From Endozoicomonas sp965208385 (GTDB taxonomy: Bacteria > Pseudomonadota > Gammaproteobacteria > Pseudomonadales > Endozoicomonadaceae): a DNA stretch of 64,000 nucleotides. The position numbers and the translations under genes were made by a program. Positions 1 to 7,528 of this stretch are shown one piece after another. Under the pieces are notes generated by a model that ran no database searches, was not told the DNA's origin, and saw nothing but the letters and a program-made list of their open reading frames with translations. Positions within the stretch are counted from its first letter, which is position 1; each line of letters starts with the position of its first letter. Where the stretch lies: NCBI GenBank assembly GCA_965208385.1, contig CBDBOO010000049.1, forward strand, positions 62,001 to 126,000. The letters run 5' to 3'.

Positions 1-2
1 CA

Positions 3-413
3 CTGATCGCAGAAATAGGTGATGATATGAGTCAGTTTGGCGGCATGAAGGAGATTGCTTCCTGGGCCGGACTCTGCCCGGGCAATAATGAAAGCGCAGG
101 CAAGCGTAAAAGTGGTCGAACCCGAAAAGGGAATAAGATGATCAAAACGACACTGTGCGAAGTGGCGAATGCAGCGATCAAGACCAAGAGTCAGTTCAAG
201 GGTAAATATCAGAGTCTGGTGATCCGCAGGGGTCACAAACGAAGTCTGATTGCCATTGCACATAAACTGATTCGTGTGATTTATACCTTACTCAAGAAAC
301 GACAGCCTTATATTGATCCTGACACTGATTACGAGGGTTTGATGGTTAGGAAGAATGCACCGCGCTGGTTACGCAGGCTGGACGAGTATGGCTATTTGGA
401 TCAGGTTCGATAA
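3..413 (+). CDS. IS110-family transposase, C-terminal part (runs off left edge)
   Basis: The frame is open from the left edge of the window to a TAA at 413, so only the C-terminal ~136 residues are present. They correspond to the Transposase_20 half of IS110 recombinases: the helix-hairpin-like block around SWAGLCPG and the Lys/Arg-rich stretch that follows, and the late IAHKLIRVIYTLL helix. The N-terminal DEDD catalytic domain lies outside the window. The sequence differs clearly from the two IS110 copies near 38-41 kb, so it is a different element. About 85 bases downstream an SPFH gene begins in mid-protein, so this IS probably disrupts that gene. Whether the whole transposase is intact cannot be judged here. 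Confidence 0.85.
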   Translation: MIAEIGDDMSQFGGMKEIASWAGLCPGNNESAGKRKSGRTRKGNKMIKTTLCEVANAAIKTKSQFKGKYQSLVIRRGHKRSLIAIAHKLIRVIYTLLKKRQPYIDPDTDYEGLMVRKNAPRWLRRLDEYGYLDQVR

Positions 414-498
414 TTAACCTGATCCACAATTAATACGATAGTTCCTTGTTCTGTGCAGGGCGGCTGCTTGCGTCCTGAATTCGGGGATTTTCACGGCA

Positions 499-786
499 AA
501 AGCCGGAGTTAAAGTGCATGAAGCGAGAATAAGTCATCTGGCGTATGCGCCCGAAATAGCCAGCGCCATGTTGCAACGTCAACAGGCTTCAGCCATTATT
601 GCCGCGCGAAACAAGATAATGGAAGGTGCTGTAGGCATGGTAGAAATGGCTCTCAATAAACTGTCAGAGAAAAATATTGTCGAACTGGATGAAGAACGAA
701 AAGCAGCCATGGTCAGTAATTTACTGGTGGTACTGTGTGGCGAGCAAAATACCCAGCCTATCATTAACGCCGGAAGTATTTACTAG
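499..786 (+). pseudogene. 3' remnant of an SPFH/band-7 domain protein gene
   Basis: About 95 C-terminal residues remain of a membrane-associated SPFH (stomatin/prohibitin-like) protein. Recognisable parts are the EARISHLAYAPEIA block, the LQRQQA coiled-coil segment, and the conserved tail with MVSNLLVVLCG and the closing NAGSIY. Homology seems to begin near 499 (residues AGVKVHEARIS). The upstream in-frame sequence to 442 looks like IS110 end, so the 5' half is missing and the fragment has no start of its own other than a chance GTG at 514. It ends at TAG 784-786, part of the CTAG at which the IS1182 pair sits. In gammaproteobacteria such genes often precede a small Arc-like regulator; a candidate partner lies at 4283. 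Confidence 0.75.
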
Positions 787-2493
787 GAGCCTGACCGAGA
801 ACAGGCTTATCTGTTAAGATAGGCCTCAAATCTTGATTCTAATAATGCCAAATGTTGCCACCACCAAAATTTAAGGACAGCCCTGTTGAATTTAATCAGC
901 ACTTGCTGTTTCCGACCAATATTTTTGATCTACTTCCCAAGCAGCATGACTGCTATGTCTATGAAACTATTTTTCAGTACATAGATACCTCTGAAGTTGA
1001 GAGCAAGTACCATCATCTCGGCCAACATGCCTATCCTCCCAAGCTGATCATTTCCATCCTGATCTACGCCTATAGCCATGGTGTGTTCAGCTCTCGTGAA
1101 ATTGAAAAGCGATGCCGACAGGACCTGGCTTTCATGTACATCGCCCAAATGAACTGCCCTAATTTCAGGGTTCTGGGCGACTTCCGTAAAGATCACCTGA
1201 CATTCTTCCATGATTGCTTTAAGCAAAGTGTCAAACTCGCTCTGGAGCTTAAAATGGCCTCTCTTGGCCATATCAGTCTTGACGGGTCTAAATTCAAAGC
1301 CAGTACGTCAAAGCACAAAGCCATGAGCTATGGTCGACTTAAAGCTAAAGAAGCAGAGCTGAGTGCTGAGATTGATGATCTGATCAATAAAGCCCGCCAG
1401 TGTGATCAGGAAGAAGACGACACTTATCAGGAGGCTAATGGCTACAGTATTCCTGAAGACTTGCAATTCAAACAAGAGCGTCTCGAGAAAATTAAGAAAG
1501 CCAAAAAGGCGCTTGAAGAGCGTGAAGAAACGCTTAATCCGGGCGAACTGATAGACGACAAAAAACAAATCAGCTTTTCAGATCATGACGCCCGGATCAT
1601 GAGCAAAAAAGGACACTGTGAATACAGCTACAACGCACAAATCAGCGTTGATAAAGATAACCAAATTATCGTTGGCCAACACGTCAGCCAGAGCGCGAAT
1701 GATTTACAGGAAGTAGAGCCAGCCCTGGCGGCATTATCCGAGACCACCGAGGGTGAAACTGTGGATAAGATGAGCTTGGACAATGGCTACAATTCGGGCT
1801 CAAATCTACAGACCCTGGACGAGAGTGGTATTGATGCCTATGTCGCCACGGACCGTCAGGAAAAGGCCGCAGGGACAGGCCTTGAAAATTCTGACCGGAA
1901 GTTTGTCAAAGCCGATTTTACTTACGATGCCGACGCGGATGTATTTATCTGTCCCGCCAGAAAAAAGCTCGTCACCAAGCCCCAGAGCAAGGCCAAAAGG
2001 AAAGGTTATCGTGCAGATAAAGATATATGCACAGAGTGTCCCTATCGCTCAAGATGCAGCGGCTCAAAGAAAGAAGCTGGCCGGGTGATTCGTACAGACA
2101 AATTTGAAGTCGTGCGACAGGCCATGAATAAAAAGATGGAGACAAAAGAAGCGAAGGCGGTATACGTCCATCGCAAGGTAATTGCAGAGCCACCGTTTGG
2201 TCAGATTAAGAATTCCGGTTTCCGGGGCTTTAGCCTCAGAGGTAAAGAGAAAGTAGATGCGGAATTCTCACTGGTATGCGCGGCGCACAATATGAAAAAA
2301 TGTGCGACAGCGGTATCCACGGGATCAATCCGTCTTGAAGATGTAAAAAGGTTGAGAAATGCAGCATAAAGGGTAAGAAAAGGCTTGAAATGGTTAAGTA
2401 TGACTAAAACTCTTCTAAAATCGATCAAATGTTGATCGATTTTGAATTCTAGCTTTTTACTTTGACAGTGCGGGTTAATTCTCGGTCAGGCTC
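787..2493 (+). mobile_element. IS1182-family insertion sequence, copy A
   Basis: A 1707-bp element bounded by inverted repeats GAGCCTGACCGAGAA (left) and TTCTCGGTCAGGCTC (right). It is flanked by the palindromic tetranucleotide CTAG at 783-786 and 2494-2497, which I read as a 4-bp target duplication. It carries one transposase gene. Copy B begins directly after the right CTAG and has the same sequence apart from about two base differences (one near 1335 inside the gene, one near 2417 after it). Confidence 0.88.
852..2369 (+). CDS. IS1182-family transposase (copy A)
   Basis: A full-length 505-residue DDE transposase. The N-terminal third carries the DUF772/InsH_N-type domain (YPPKLIISILIYAYSHG; IEKRCRQDLAFMYI). 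The centre holds a charged coiled-coil-like insert (about residues 155-225), then the DDE_Tnp_1-type catalytic half with SLDNGYNS and a zinc-ribbon-like cluster (CPARKK, CTECPYRSRCSG), and the EPPFGQIKNSGFRGFSLRG block. The start ATG at 852 lies 65 bases inside the left end. There is no frameshift or stop, so the element may be active. The protein is identical to that of copy B. Confidence 0.93.
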   Translation: MLPPPKFKDSPVEFNQHLLFPTNIFDLLPKQHDCYVYETIFQYIDTSEVESKYHHLGQHAYPPKLIISILIYAYSHGVFSSREIEKRCRQDLAFMYIAQMNCPNFRVLGDFRKDHLTFFHDCFKQSVKLALELKMASLGHISLDGSKFKASTSKHKAMSYGRLKAKEAELSAEIDDLINKARQCDQEEDDTYQEANGYSIPEDLQFKQERLEKIKKAKKALEEREETLNPGELIDDKKQISFSDHDARIMSKKGHCEYSYNAQISVDKDNQIIVGQHVSQSANDLQEVEPALAALSETTEGETVDKMSLDNGYNSGSNLQTLDESGIDAYVATDRQEKAAGTGLENSDRKFVKADFTYDADADVFICPARKKLVTKPQSKAKRKGYRADKDICTECPYRSRCSGSKKEAGRVIRTDKFEVVRQAMNKKMETKEAKAVYVHRKVIAEPPFGQIKNSGFRGFSLRGKEKVDAEFSLVCAAHNMKKCATAVSTGSIRLEDVKRLRNAA

Positions 2494-2497
2494 CTAG

Positions 2498-4204
2498 GAG
2501 CCTGACCGAGAACAGGCTTATCTGTTAAGATAGGCCTCAAATCTTGATTCTAATAATGCCAAATGTTGCCACCACCAAAATTTAAGGACAGCCCTGTTGA
2601 ATTTAATCAGCACTTGCTGTTTCCGACCAATATTTTTGATCTACTTCCCAAGCAGCATGACTGCTATGTCTATGAAACTATTTTTCAGTACATAGATACC
2701 TCTGAAGTTGAGAGCAAGTACCATCATCTCGGCCAACATGCCTATCCTCCCAAGCTGATCATTTCCATCCTGATCTACGCCTATAGCCATGGTGTGTTCA
2801 GCTCTCGTGAAATTGAAAAGCGATGCCGACAGGACCTGGCTTTCATGTACATCGCCCAAATGAACTGCCCTAATTTCAGGGTTCTGGGCGACTTCCGTAA
2901 AGATCACCTGACATTCTTCCATGATTGCTTTAAGCAAAGTGTCAAACTCGCTCTGGAGCTTAAAATGGCCTCTCTTGGCCATATCAGTCTTGACGGGTCT
3001 AAATTCAAAGCCAGTACGTCAAAGCACAAAGCCATGAGCTATGGTCGACTTAAGGCTAAAGAAGCAGAGCTGAGTGCTGAGATTGATGATCTGATCAATA
3101 AAGCCCGCCAGTGTGATCAGGAAGAAGACGACACTTATCAGGAGGCTAATGGCTACAGTATTCCTGAAGACTTGCAATTCAAACAAGAGCGTCTCGAGAA
3201 AATTAAGAAAGCCAAAAAGGCGCTTGAAGAGCGTGAAGAAACGCTTAATCCGGGCGAACTGATAGACGACAAAAAACAAATCAGCTTTTCAGATCATGAC
3301 GCCCGGATCATGAGCAAAAAAGGACACTGTGAATACAGCTACAACGCACAAATCAGCGTTGATAAAGATAACCAAATTATCGTTGGCCAACACGTCAGCC
3401 AGAGCGCGAATGATTTACAGGAAGTAGAGCCAGCCCTGGCGGCATTATCCGAGACCACCGAGGGTGAAACTGTGGATAAGATGAGCTTGGACAATGGCTA
3501 CAATTCGGGCTCAAATCTACAGACCCTGGACGAGAGTGGTATTGATGCCTATGTCGCCACGGACCGTCAGGAAAAGGCCGCAGGGACAGGCCTTGAAAAT
3601 TCTGACCGGAAGTTTGTCAAAGCCGATTTTACTTACGATGCCGACGCGGATGTATTTATCTGTCCCGCCAGAAAAAAGCTCGTCACCAAGCCCCAGAGCA
3701 AGGCCAAAAGGAAAGGTTATCGTGCAGATAAAGATATATGCACAGAGTGTCCCTATCGCTCAAGATGCAGCGGCTCAAAGAAAGAAGCTGGCCGGGTGAT
3801 TCGTACAGACAAATTTGAAGTCGTGCGACAGGCCATGAATAAAAAGATGGAGACAAAAGAAGCGAAGGCGGTATACGTCCATCGCAAGGTAATTGCAGAG
3901 CCACCGTTTGGTCAGATTAAGAATTCCGGTTTCCGGGGCTTTAGCCTCAGAGGTAAAGAGAAAGTAGATGCGGAATTCTCACTGGTATGCGCGGCGCACA
4001 ATATGAAAAAATGTGCGACAGCGGTATCCACGGGATCAATCCGTCTTGAAGATGTAAAAAGGTTGAGAAATGCAGCATAAAGGGTAAGAAAAGGCTTGAA
4101 ATGGTTAAGTATGACTAAAACTCTTCCAAAATCGATCAAATGTTGATCGATTTTGAATTCTAGCTTTTTACTTTGACAGTGCGGGTTAATTCTCGGTCAG
4201 GCTC
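2498..4204 (+). mobile_element. IS1182-family insertion sequence, copy B
   Basis: Second 1707-bp copy, in direct tandem with copy A and separated from it by a single shared CTAG (2494-2497). The right CTAG is at 4205-4208. The repeat period is exactly 1711 bp. Near-identity with copy A points to very recent duplication or re-insertion. The sequence right of 4208 again begins GAGCCTGACCGAGAA, so the original target contained a copy of the IS terminal sequence. Confidence 0.88.
2563..4080 (+). CDS. IS1182-family transposase (copy B)
   Basis: A 505-residue DDE transposase with the same amino-acid sequence as the gene at 852. The one base difference inside the coding region (an A/G change near 3050) is synonymous. 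Domain content is as for copy A: N-terminal DUF772-like domain, coiled-coil insert, DDE catalytic half with a Cys cluster. It looks intact. Confidence 0.93.
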   Translation: MLPPPKFKDSPVEFNQHLLFPTNIFDLLPKQHDCYVYETIFQYIDTSEVESKYHHLGQHAYPPKLIISILIYAYSHGVFSSREIEKRCRQDLAFMYIAQMNCPNFRVLGDFRKDHLTFFHDCFKQSVKLALELKMASLGHISLDGSKFKASTSKHKAMSYGRLKAKEAELSAEIDDLINKARQCDQEEDDTYQEANGYSIPEDLQFKQERLEKIKKAKKALEEREETLNPGELIDDKKQISFSDHDARIMSKKGHCEYSYNAQISVDKDNQIIVGQHVSQSANDLQEVEPALAALSETTEGETVDKMSLDNGYNSGSNLQTLDESGIDAYVATDRQEKAAGTGLENSDRKFVKADFTYDADADVFICPARKKLVTKPQSKAKRKGYRADKDICTECPYRSRCSGSKKEAGRVIRTDKFEVVRQAMNKKMETKEAKAVYVHRKVIAEPPFGQIKNSGFRGFSLRGKEKVDAEFSLVCAAHNMKKCATAVSTGSIRLEDVKRLRNAA

Positions 4205-4208
4205 CTAG

Positions 4209-4262
4209 GAGCCTGACCGAGAATAGCGTCCGTAGGACAGTCTGTTCTCAGACAGGTTTCTG
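4209..4262 (+). repeat. REP-like hairpin repeat, copy 1 (IS1182 target)
   Basis: About 54 bases beginning GAGCCTGACCGAGAA and ending AGACAGGTTTCTGG, an imperfect inverted repeat. A related copy sits at 63805-63864; both share the core ATAGCG-CCG and TAGGAC. It would have lain immediately after the SPFH stop codon before IS1182 arrived, which suits a transcription-end or REP-type element. Its first 15 bases equal the IS1182 terminal repeat. Confidence 0.7.
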
Positions 4263-4282
4263 GCATTAGCAGAGGAGTCATT

Positions 4283-4492
4283 GTGGCTGCAAAAAAGAGT
4301 TTCCCACTCAGAATAAGTGCAGATGTATTGGCTGCCACGCAGCGTTGGGCCGACGACGAACTGCGCAGTGTCAATGCACAAATAGAGTATATTCTTCGTG
4401 ATGCACTGGTACGTGCGGGACGAGTGAAACTGACTCAAAAAGTAGTCACTGAAATCAGTGACGCAGGCGCTAAAGAAGAGCCCGAAACCTGA
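4283..4492 (+). CDS. Arc-like ribbon-helix-helix DNA-binding protein
   Basis: A 69-residue protein beginning at GTG, preceded by a good ribosome-binding site (AGAGGAG about 5 bases upstream). Residues 5-45 fit the Arc/MetJ ribbon-helix-helix fold: a short basic beta strand (KKSFPLRIS), then helices ADVLAATQRWADDELRSVNAQ and IEYILRDALVRAG. Such proteins bind DNA as dimers through the beta ribbon. It is probably the downstream partner of the SPFH gene whose stump ends at 786; the two IS1182 copies now separate them by 3.4 kb and may cut it off from its promoter. The target is unknown. Confidence 0.8.
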   Translation: MAAKKSFPLRISADVLAATQRWADDELRSVNAQIEYILRDALVRAGRVKLTQKVVTEISDAGAKEEPET

Positions 4493-4560
4493 ACCGGTTT
4501 ATTCGCGCATTCTTTAAAATCGTGCTTCGATTTTATTATCGGGTCTGACAGGAGGTATCC

Positions 4561-5485
4561 TCAGCACCGTTTGGAACAATAATGTCGAGCAATATCTGCG
4601 GCCAGACGGGCATTATTCAGTACCAGCTGAATATTGGCATTCAAGCTGTCGCCGCCGGTTAACTCGCAGACCCGGGACAGTAAAAAAGGTGTAATAGCCT
4701 TACCGGTAATTTTCTGTTGCTTCGATTCCAGAAGTGCCTGATTGATGGCAAGATCAATAACTTCTCTGGGCATTGCATACCTTTCTGGAATCGGATTGGC
4801 AATAACAACGCCACCCTGCAGATTCATGCTCCATTTGGCATGAAGCGCTGTGGCAATGTCTTCGGGTGAATCCAGTTGATAATCAACACTCTGATCACTG
4901 TTGCGGGAAAAAAAAGCAGGTAGAACCATCGTTTTGTATCCCACCACTGGAACCCCCCTGGGTTTCCAGATATTCCCTGGTCAGTCCAAGATCAAGAATG
5001 GATTTGGCTCCAGCACAAACCACCGCCACATCGGTTTTCGTCAGTTCCTGAAGATCGGCAGAGATATCAAAGGTGTTTTGTGCATTTCGATGAACGCCGC
5101 CAATACCTCCGGTAGCAAATATTTTTATACCGGCCATAGACGCCAGAATCATAGTTGCAGCCACCGTGGTTGCTCCGGTGTTGCCTGCTGCCAGAATAAA
5201 GGGAATATCCCTGCGACTGACCTTGGTAACCTTGCGACCCTGTTGTCCCAGCATTTCAATCTGGCTTTTGTTTAAACCAATTGTCATACGACCATTGATA
5301 ATGGCAATAGTGGCAGGAACAGCACCTGAGTCACGAACCGCATCTTCCACCATGAATGCGGTTTTAATATTGTCAGGATAAGGTATGCCATGGGCAATAA
5401 TGGTTGATTCAAGAGCGACAACAGGCTGGTTATTCTTTAGAGCCAGCTGTACTTCCGGTGCTATATTGAGGTATTTCGTTATCAT
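4561..5485 (-). pseudogene. psuG: Pseudouridine-5'-phosphate glycosidase, frameshifted
   Basis: Together the two overlapping minus-strand frames encode a whole PsuG (about 305 residues), the enzyme that splits pseudouridine 5'-phosphate into uracil and ribose 5-phosphate. Start ATG at 5485 with AGGA about 9 bases upstream; the longer frame to 5548 lacks support. The N-terminal part has ALESTIIAHGIPYP, AGNTGATTVAATM and FATGGIGGVHRN; the C-terminal part continues with VVGYKTMVLPAFF, GGVVIANPIPE and TPFLLSRVCELTGG. The frame is lost in a run of six C on the plus strand (4953-4958, G6 on the coding strand); five would restore it. This may be a true mutation, a slippage switch or a read error. 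No psuK neighbour is present. Confidence 0.85.
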
Positions 5486-5578
5486 TCGGTCTTTTCCTGC
5501 AAGAATATTAATATCGTGTCGGAAAACTGTTTTTAGAGAAGATACCAAAGCGTAGTGTCAAATCAGTCTGTGCTGGAA

Positions 5579-5956
5579 TTAAATGATCAGTTGTTTTTCT
5601 GGTCGCCCAAAAACTTCGGGTCCCTGATCCAGACATCCGTTTTCCAGAACATGGGTCAGAGCTGCTGACATTTTCTGAAACTGGTTGATCTTTTCATTCA
5701 ATTCAGAAATTTTGGCCTCTACCGCCGGACGCCATTGGTGATCACTTTCAGTAATTCTCAGAAAGTCACTAATTTCTTCCAGGCTGAAGCCCGTGGACTT
5801 GGCTGCATTAATAAAACTGATTCTCCAGATGATATTCTGATCGTAATTTCTCTGTCCACCTTGCCTATTGATGGCAGGAAGTAATTTTATTTTTTCATAA
5901 TAACGTAGAGTGGATGAAGGGGTTTTAGTTATTGCTGACAGCTCACTGATTTTCAT
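5579..5956 (-). CDS. MerR-family transcriptional regulator
   Basis: 125 residues, starting at ATG 5956 with GGAGGG just upstream. The N-terminal winged helix-turn-helix is typical of MerR (MKISELSAITKTPSSTLRYYE at residues 1-21, then the second helix around GFSLEEISDFLRI), followed by a dimerisation coiled coil (AKISELNEKINQFQKM). The C-terminal tail is short with a single Cys, so the inducer cannot be predicted. It is transcribed divergently from the dehydrogenase gene at 6032, and the shared gap holds a promoter with the long spacer on which MerR proteins act. It most likely activates that gene and represses itself. Confidence 0.88.
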   Translation of the reverse strand: MKISELSAITKTPSSTLRYYEKIKLLPAINRQGGQRNYDQNIIWRISFINAAKSTGFSLEEISDFLRITESDHQWRPAVEAKISELNEKINQFQKMSAALTHVLENGCLDQGPEVFGRPEKQLII

Positions 5957-5966
5957 ATAGCCCTCC

Positions 5967-5997
5967 TTGACTTGAAGTCAACTTTAACATGTAGACT
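5967..5997 (+). promoter_or_regulatory. MerR-type promoter with 19-bp spacer
   Basis: A -35 box TTGACT (5967-5972) and a -10-like box TAGACT (5992-5997) are separated by 19 bp, the over-long spacing that MerR activators correct by untwisting DNA. The spacer holds an imperfect dyad, TTGAAGT/ACTTTAA (about 5972-5987). It drives rightward, toward the dehydrogenase gene, from the gap beside the MerR gene. Confidence 0.75.
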
Positions 5998-6031
5998 GCC
6001 TGTGCCAAAAATTAATAATCAGGAATTAACA

Positions 6032-6892
6032 ATGAGCACAGGGAAAATAGCTGTAATGAGCGGAGCAACTTCGGGCTTTGGTGTGAGCTGGTTTAAAGAA
6101 CTGGTTAAGACCGGCGAGTTTGAATTCTATATTCTAGCTCGGAATCATGAAAAAATTCGCCATCTTTTATCAAATATACCCGAGCATTTTCTTATAAATA
6201 TTCACCCTGTTTGTTGTGATTTAAGCAGTATTGACAGTATTTATAAAGCGATCAAAGAGCTGAAACAGAAGGTTTCTAGAATTGATTTGCTGATTAACAA
6301 TGCAGGTGTATTTCCGGGCAAAAGCAGGCAGGAAAGTGTTGATGGCTTTGAATTGACTTTTGCTGTGAATCATCTGGCGCCTTTTTTACTGACTAATCTT
6401 CTAATGAGCGAGTTAAAAGCCAGCCCGGCAGCACGTATCGTCAATACGGCTTCTTTTCAGCACCTTTCCGGAAAAATACAATGGGAGGATCTGAATTATA
6501 GTCACTCCCGTTACAGCGCCATGGAAGTGTATCGACAGTCAAAACTGTGCAATGTAATGTTCAATCACGCTCTTGCCAGGCGTTTGGATAATACCAATAT
6601 ATTGGTGAACTGCTTTGACCCGGGGATTGTCGATACTTCAATGACCAGGAATTCATTGCCATTCCTCGTACAACGTCTATACCCCGTTTTGAAAAGGCTT
6701 ATTCGTTCCAAAGAAAAAGGAGCAGAAACCGGAGTGTTCCTCTCGGCAGCATCATTATCTGAACCCGCATCCGGTCAATATTTCAAGGACAAACAAAAGA
6801 AAACAGAGCACAGTCTGGCTCGTTCTATAGAATCCGGGCGGAGACTCTGGCGGGAAACCGAGCACTGTCTCGGTCAAACATTTACTGCCTGA
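6032..6892 (+). CDS. Short-chain dehydrogenase/reductase, retinol-dehydrogenase-like
   Basis: 286 residues of the classical SDR fold. The cofactor-binding glycine motif is SGATSGFG near the N terminus; NNAG is present, the catalytic Ser lies in NTASFQ, and the Tyr/Lys pair is in YRQSK. The C-terminal half resembles the WW-oxidoreductase/retinol dehydrogenase type of NADP-dependent reductases. I chose ATG 6032 with AGGA upstream; the open frame reaches 5972 but that would run through the promoter. Transcribed away from the MerR gene and probably controlled by it. The substrate is unknown. Between its stop and the next IS (6893-7109) I see only a short AT-rich dyad. Confidence 0.85.
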   Translation: MSTGKIAVMSGATSGFGVSWFKELVKTGEFEFYILARNHEKIRHLLSNIPEHFLINIHPVCCDLSSIDSIYKAIKELKQKVSRIDLLINNAGVFPGKSRQESVDGFELTFAVNHLAPFLLTNLLMSELKASPAARIVNTASFQHLSGKIQWEDLNYSHSRYSAMEVYRQSKLCNVMFNHALARRLDNTNILVNCFDPGIVDTSMTRNSLPFLVQRLYPVLKRLIRSKEKGAETGVFLSAASLSEPASGQYFKDKQKKTEHSLARSIESGRRLWRETEHCLGQTFTA

Positions 6893-7528
6893 GTTCACAG
6901 TATTCTCGATAAAATTATGCAGGATAAGTGGTTAAGTGACGTTACAGGGGCTATTGGAAGATTAATTCTGAAAGAATTAATGACTGCTTCGGGGGATACC
7001 TGTCTGCTTAAAGTCCTGCTATTCAGTTTCAATAATTAAAGTTAAATTTTTGCCTGGAGGGAAATAGAGCTGCCTGAAAGATTTCACGATGAGTCACAGG
7101 CACTCTGTAGGCTATGTTCCCCTTACTAGTTGAATAAGCTAAACTTCCCATGTCTTCTATGTTTCAGGGGCATGTTATGCAATCTGAACTCTTCCAGAAT
7201 TTTATTAATTCCATTTCATTATTAACCAGTGAGCAGCGGGATATTCTCAACAGTACACTTCTCAGTACCCAAATTGATAGCGGAGAAATAGCAGAAAAAA
7301 CTGATTCATCACTAAATTGCAGTGAATCTTGTTTGAAAAATAAGCTCCCTGATTCCGACTTGGAAATGAGCATACTTACCCAGTTTTCAGAAAGTCCACA
7401 GTGTCCCAAATGCACAAGTCAGAATATCGGTCTCTGGGGTACTCAAGGAGGGAGGCAGCGCTATCGCTGCAAGACTTGTAACATAACTTTTAATGCCTTC
7501 AGTGGAACGCCTCTGGCAAGACTTAGAC

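Noticed and set aside
930..2428. Several minus-strand frames inside the IS1182 copies
   Set aside because: Shadows of the transposase gene; they repeat identically in both copies and lack motifs.
5972..6031. Upstream start for the dehydrogenase
   Set aside because: It would translate the MerR-type promoter spacer and -10 box.
6961..6981. ATTAATTC / GAATTAAT dyad after the dehydrogenase gene, as a terminator
   Set aside because: AT-only weak stem, no T-run, 69 bases after the stop; too little support.
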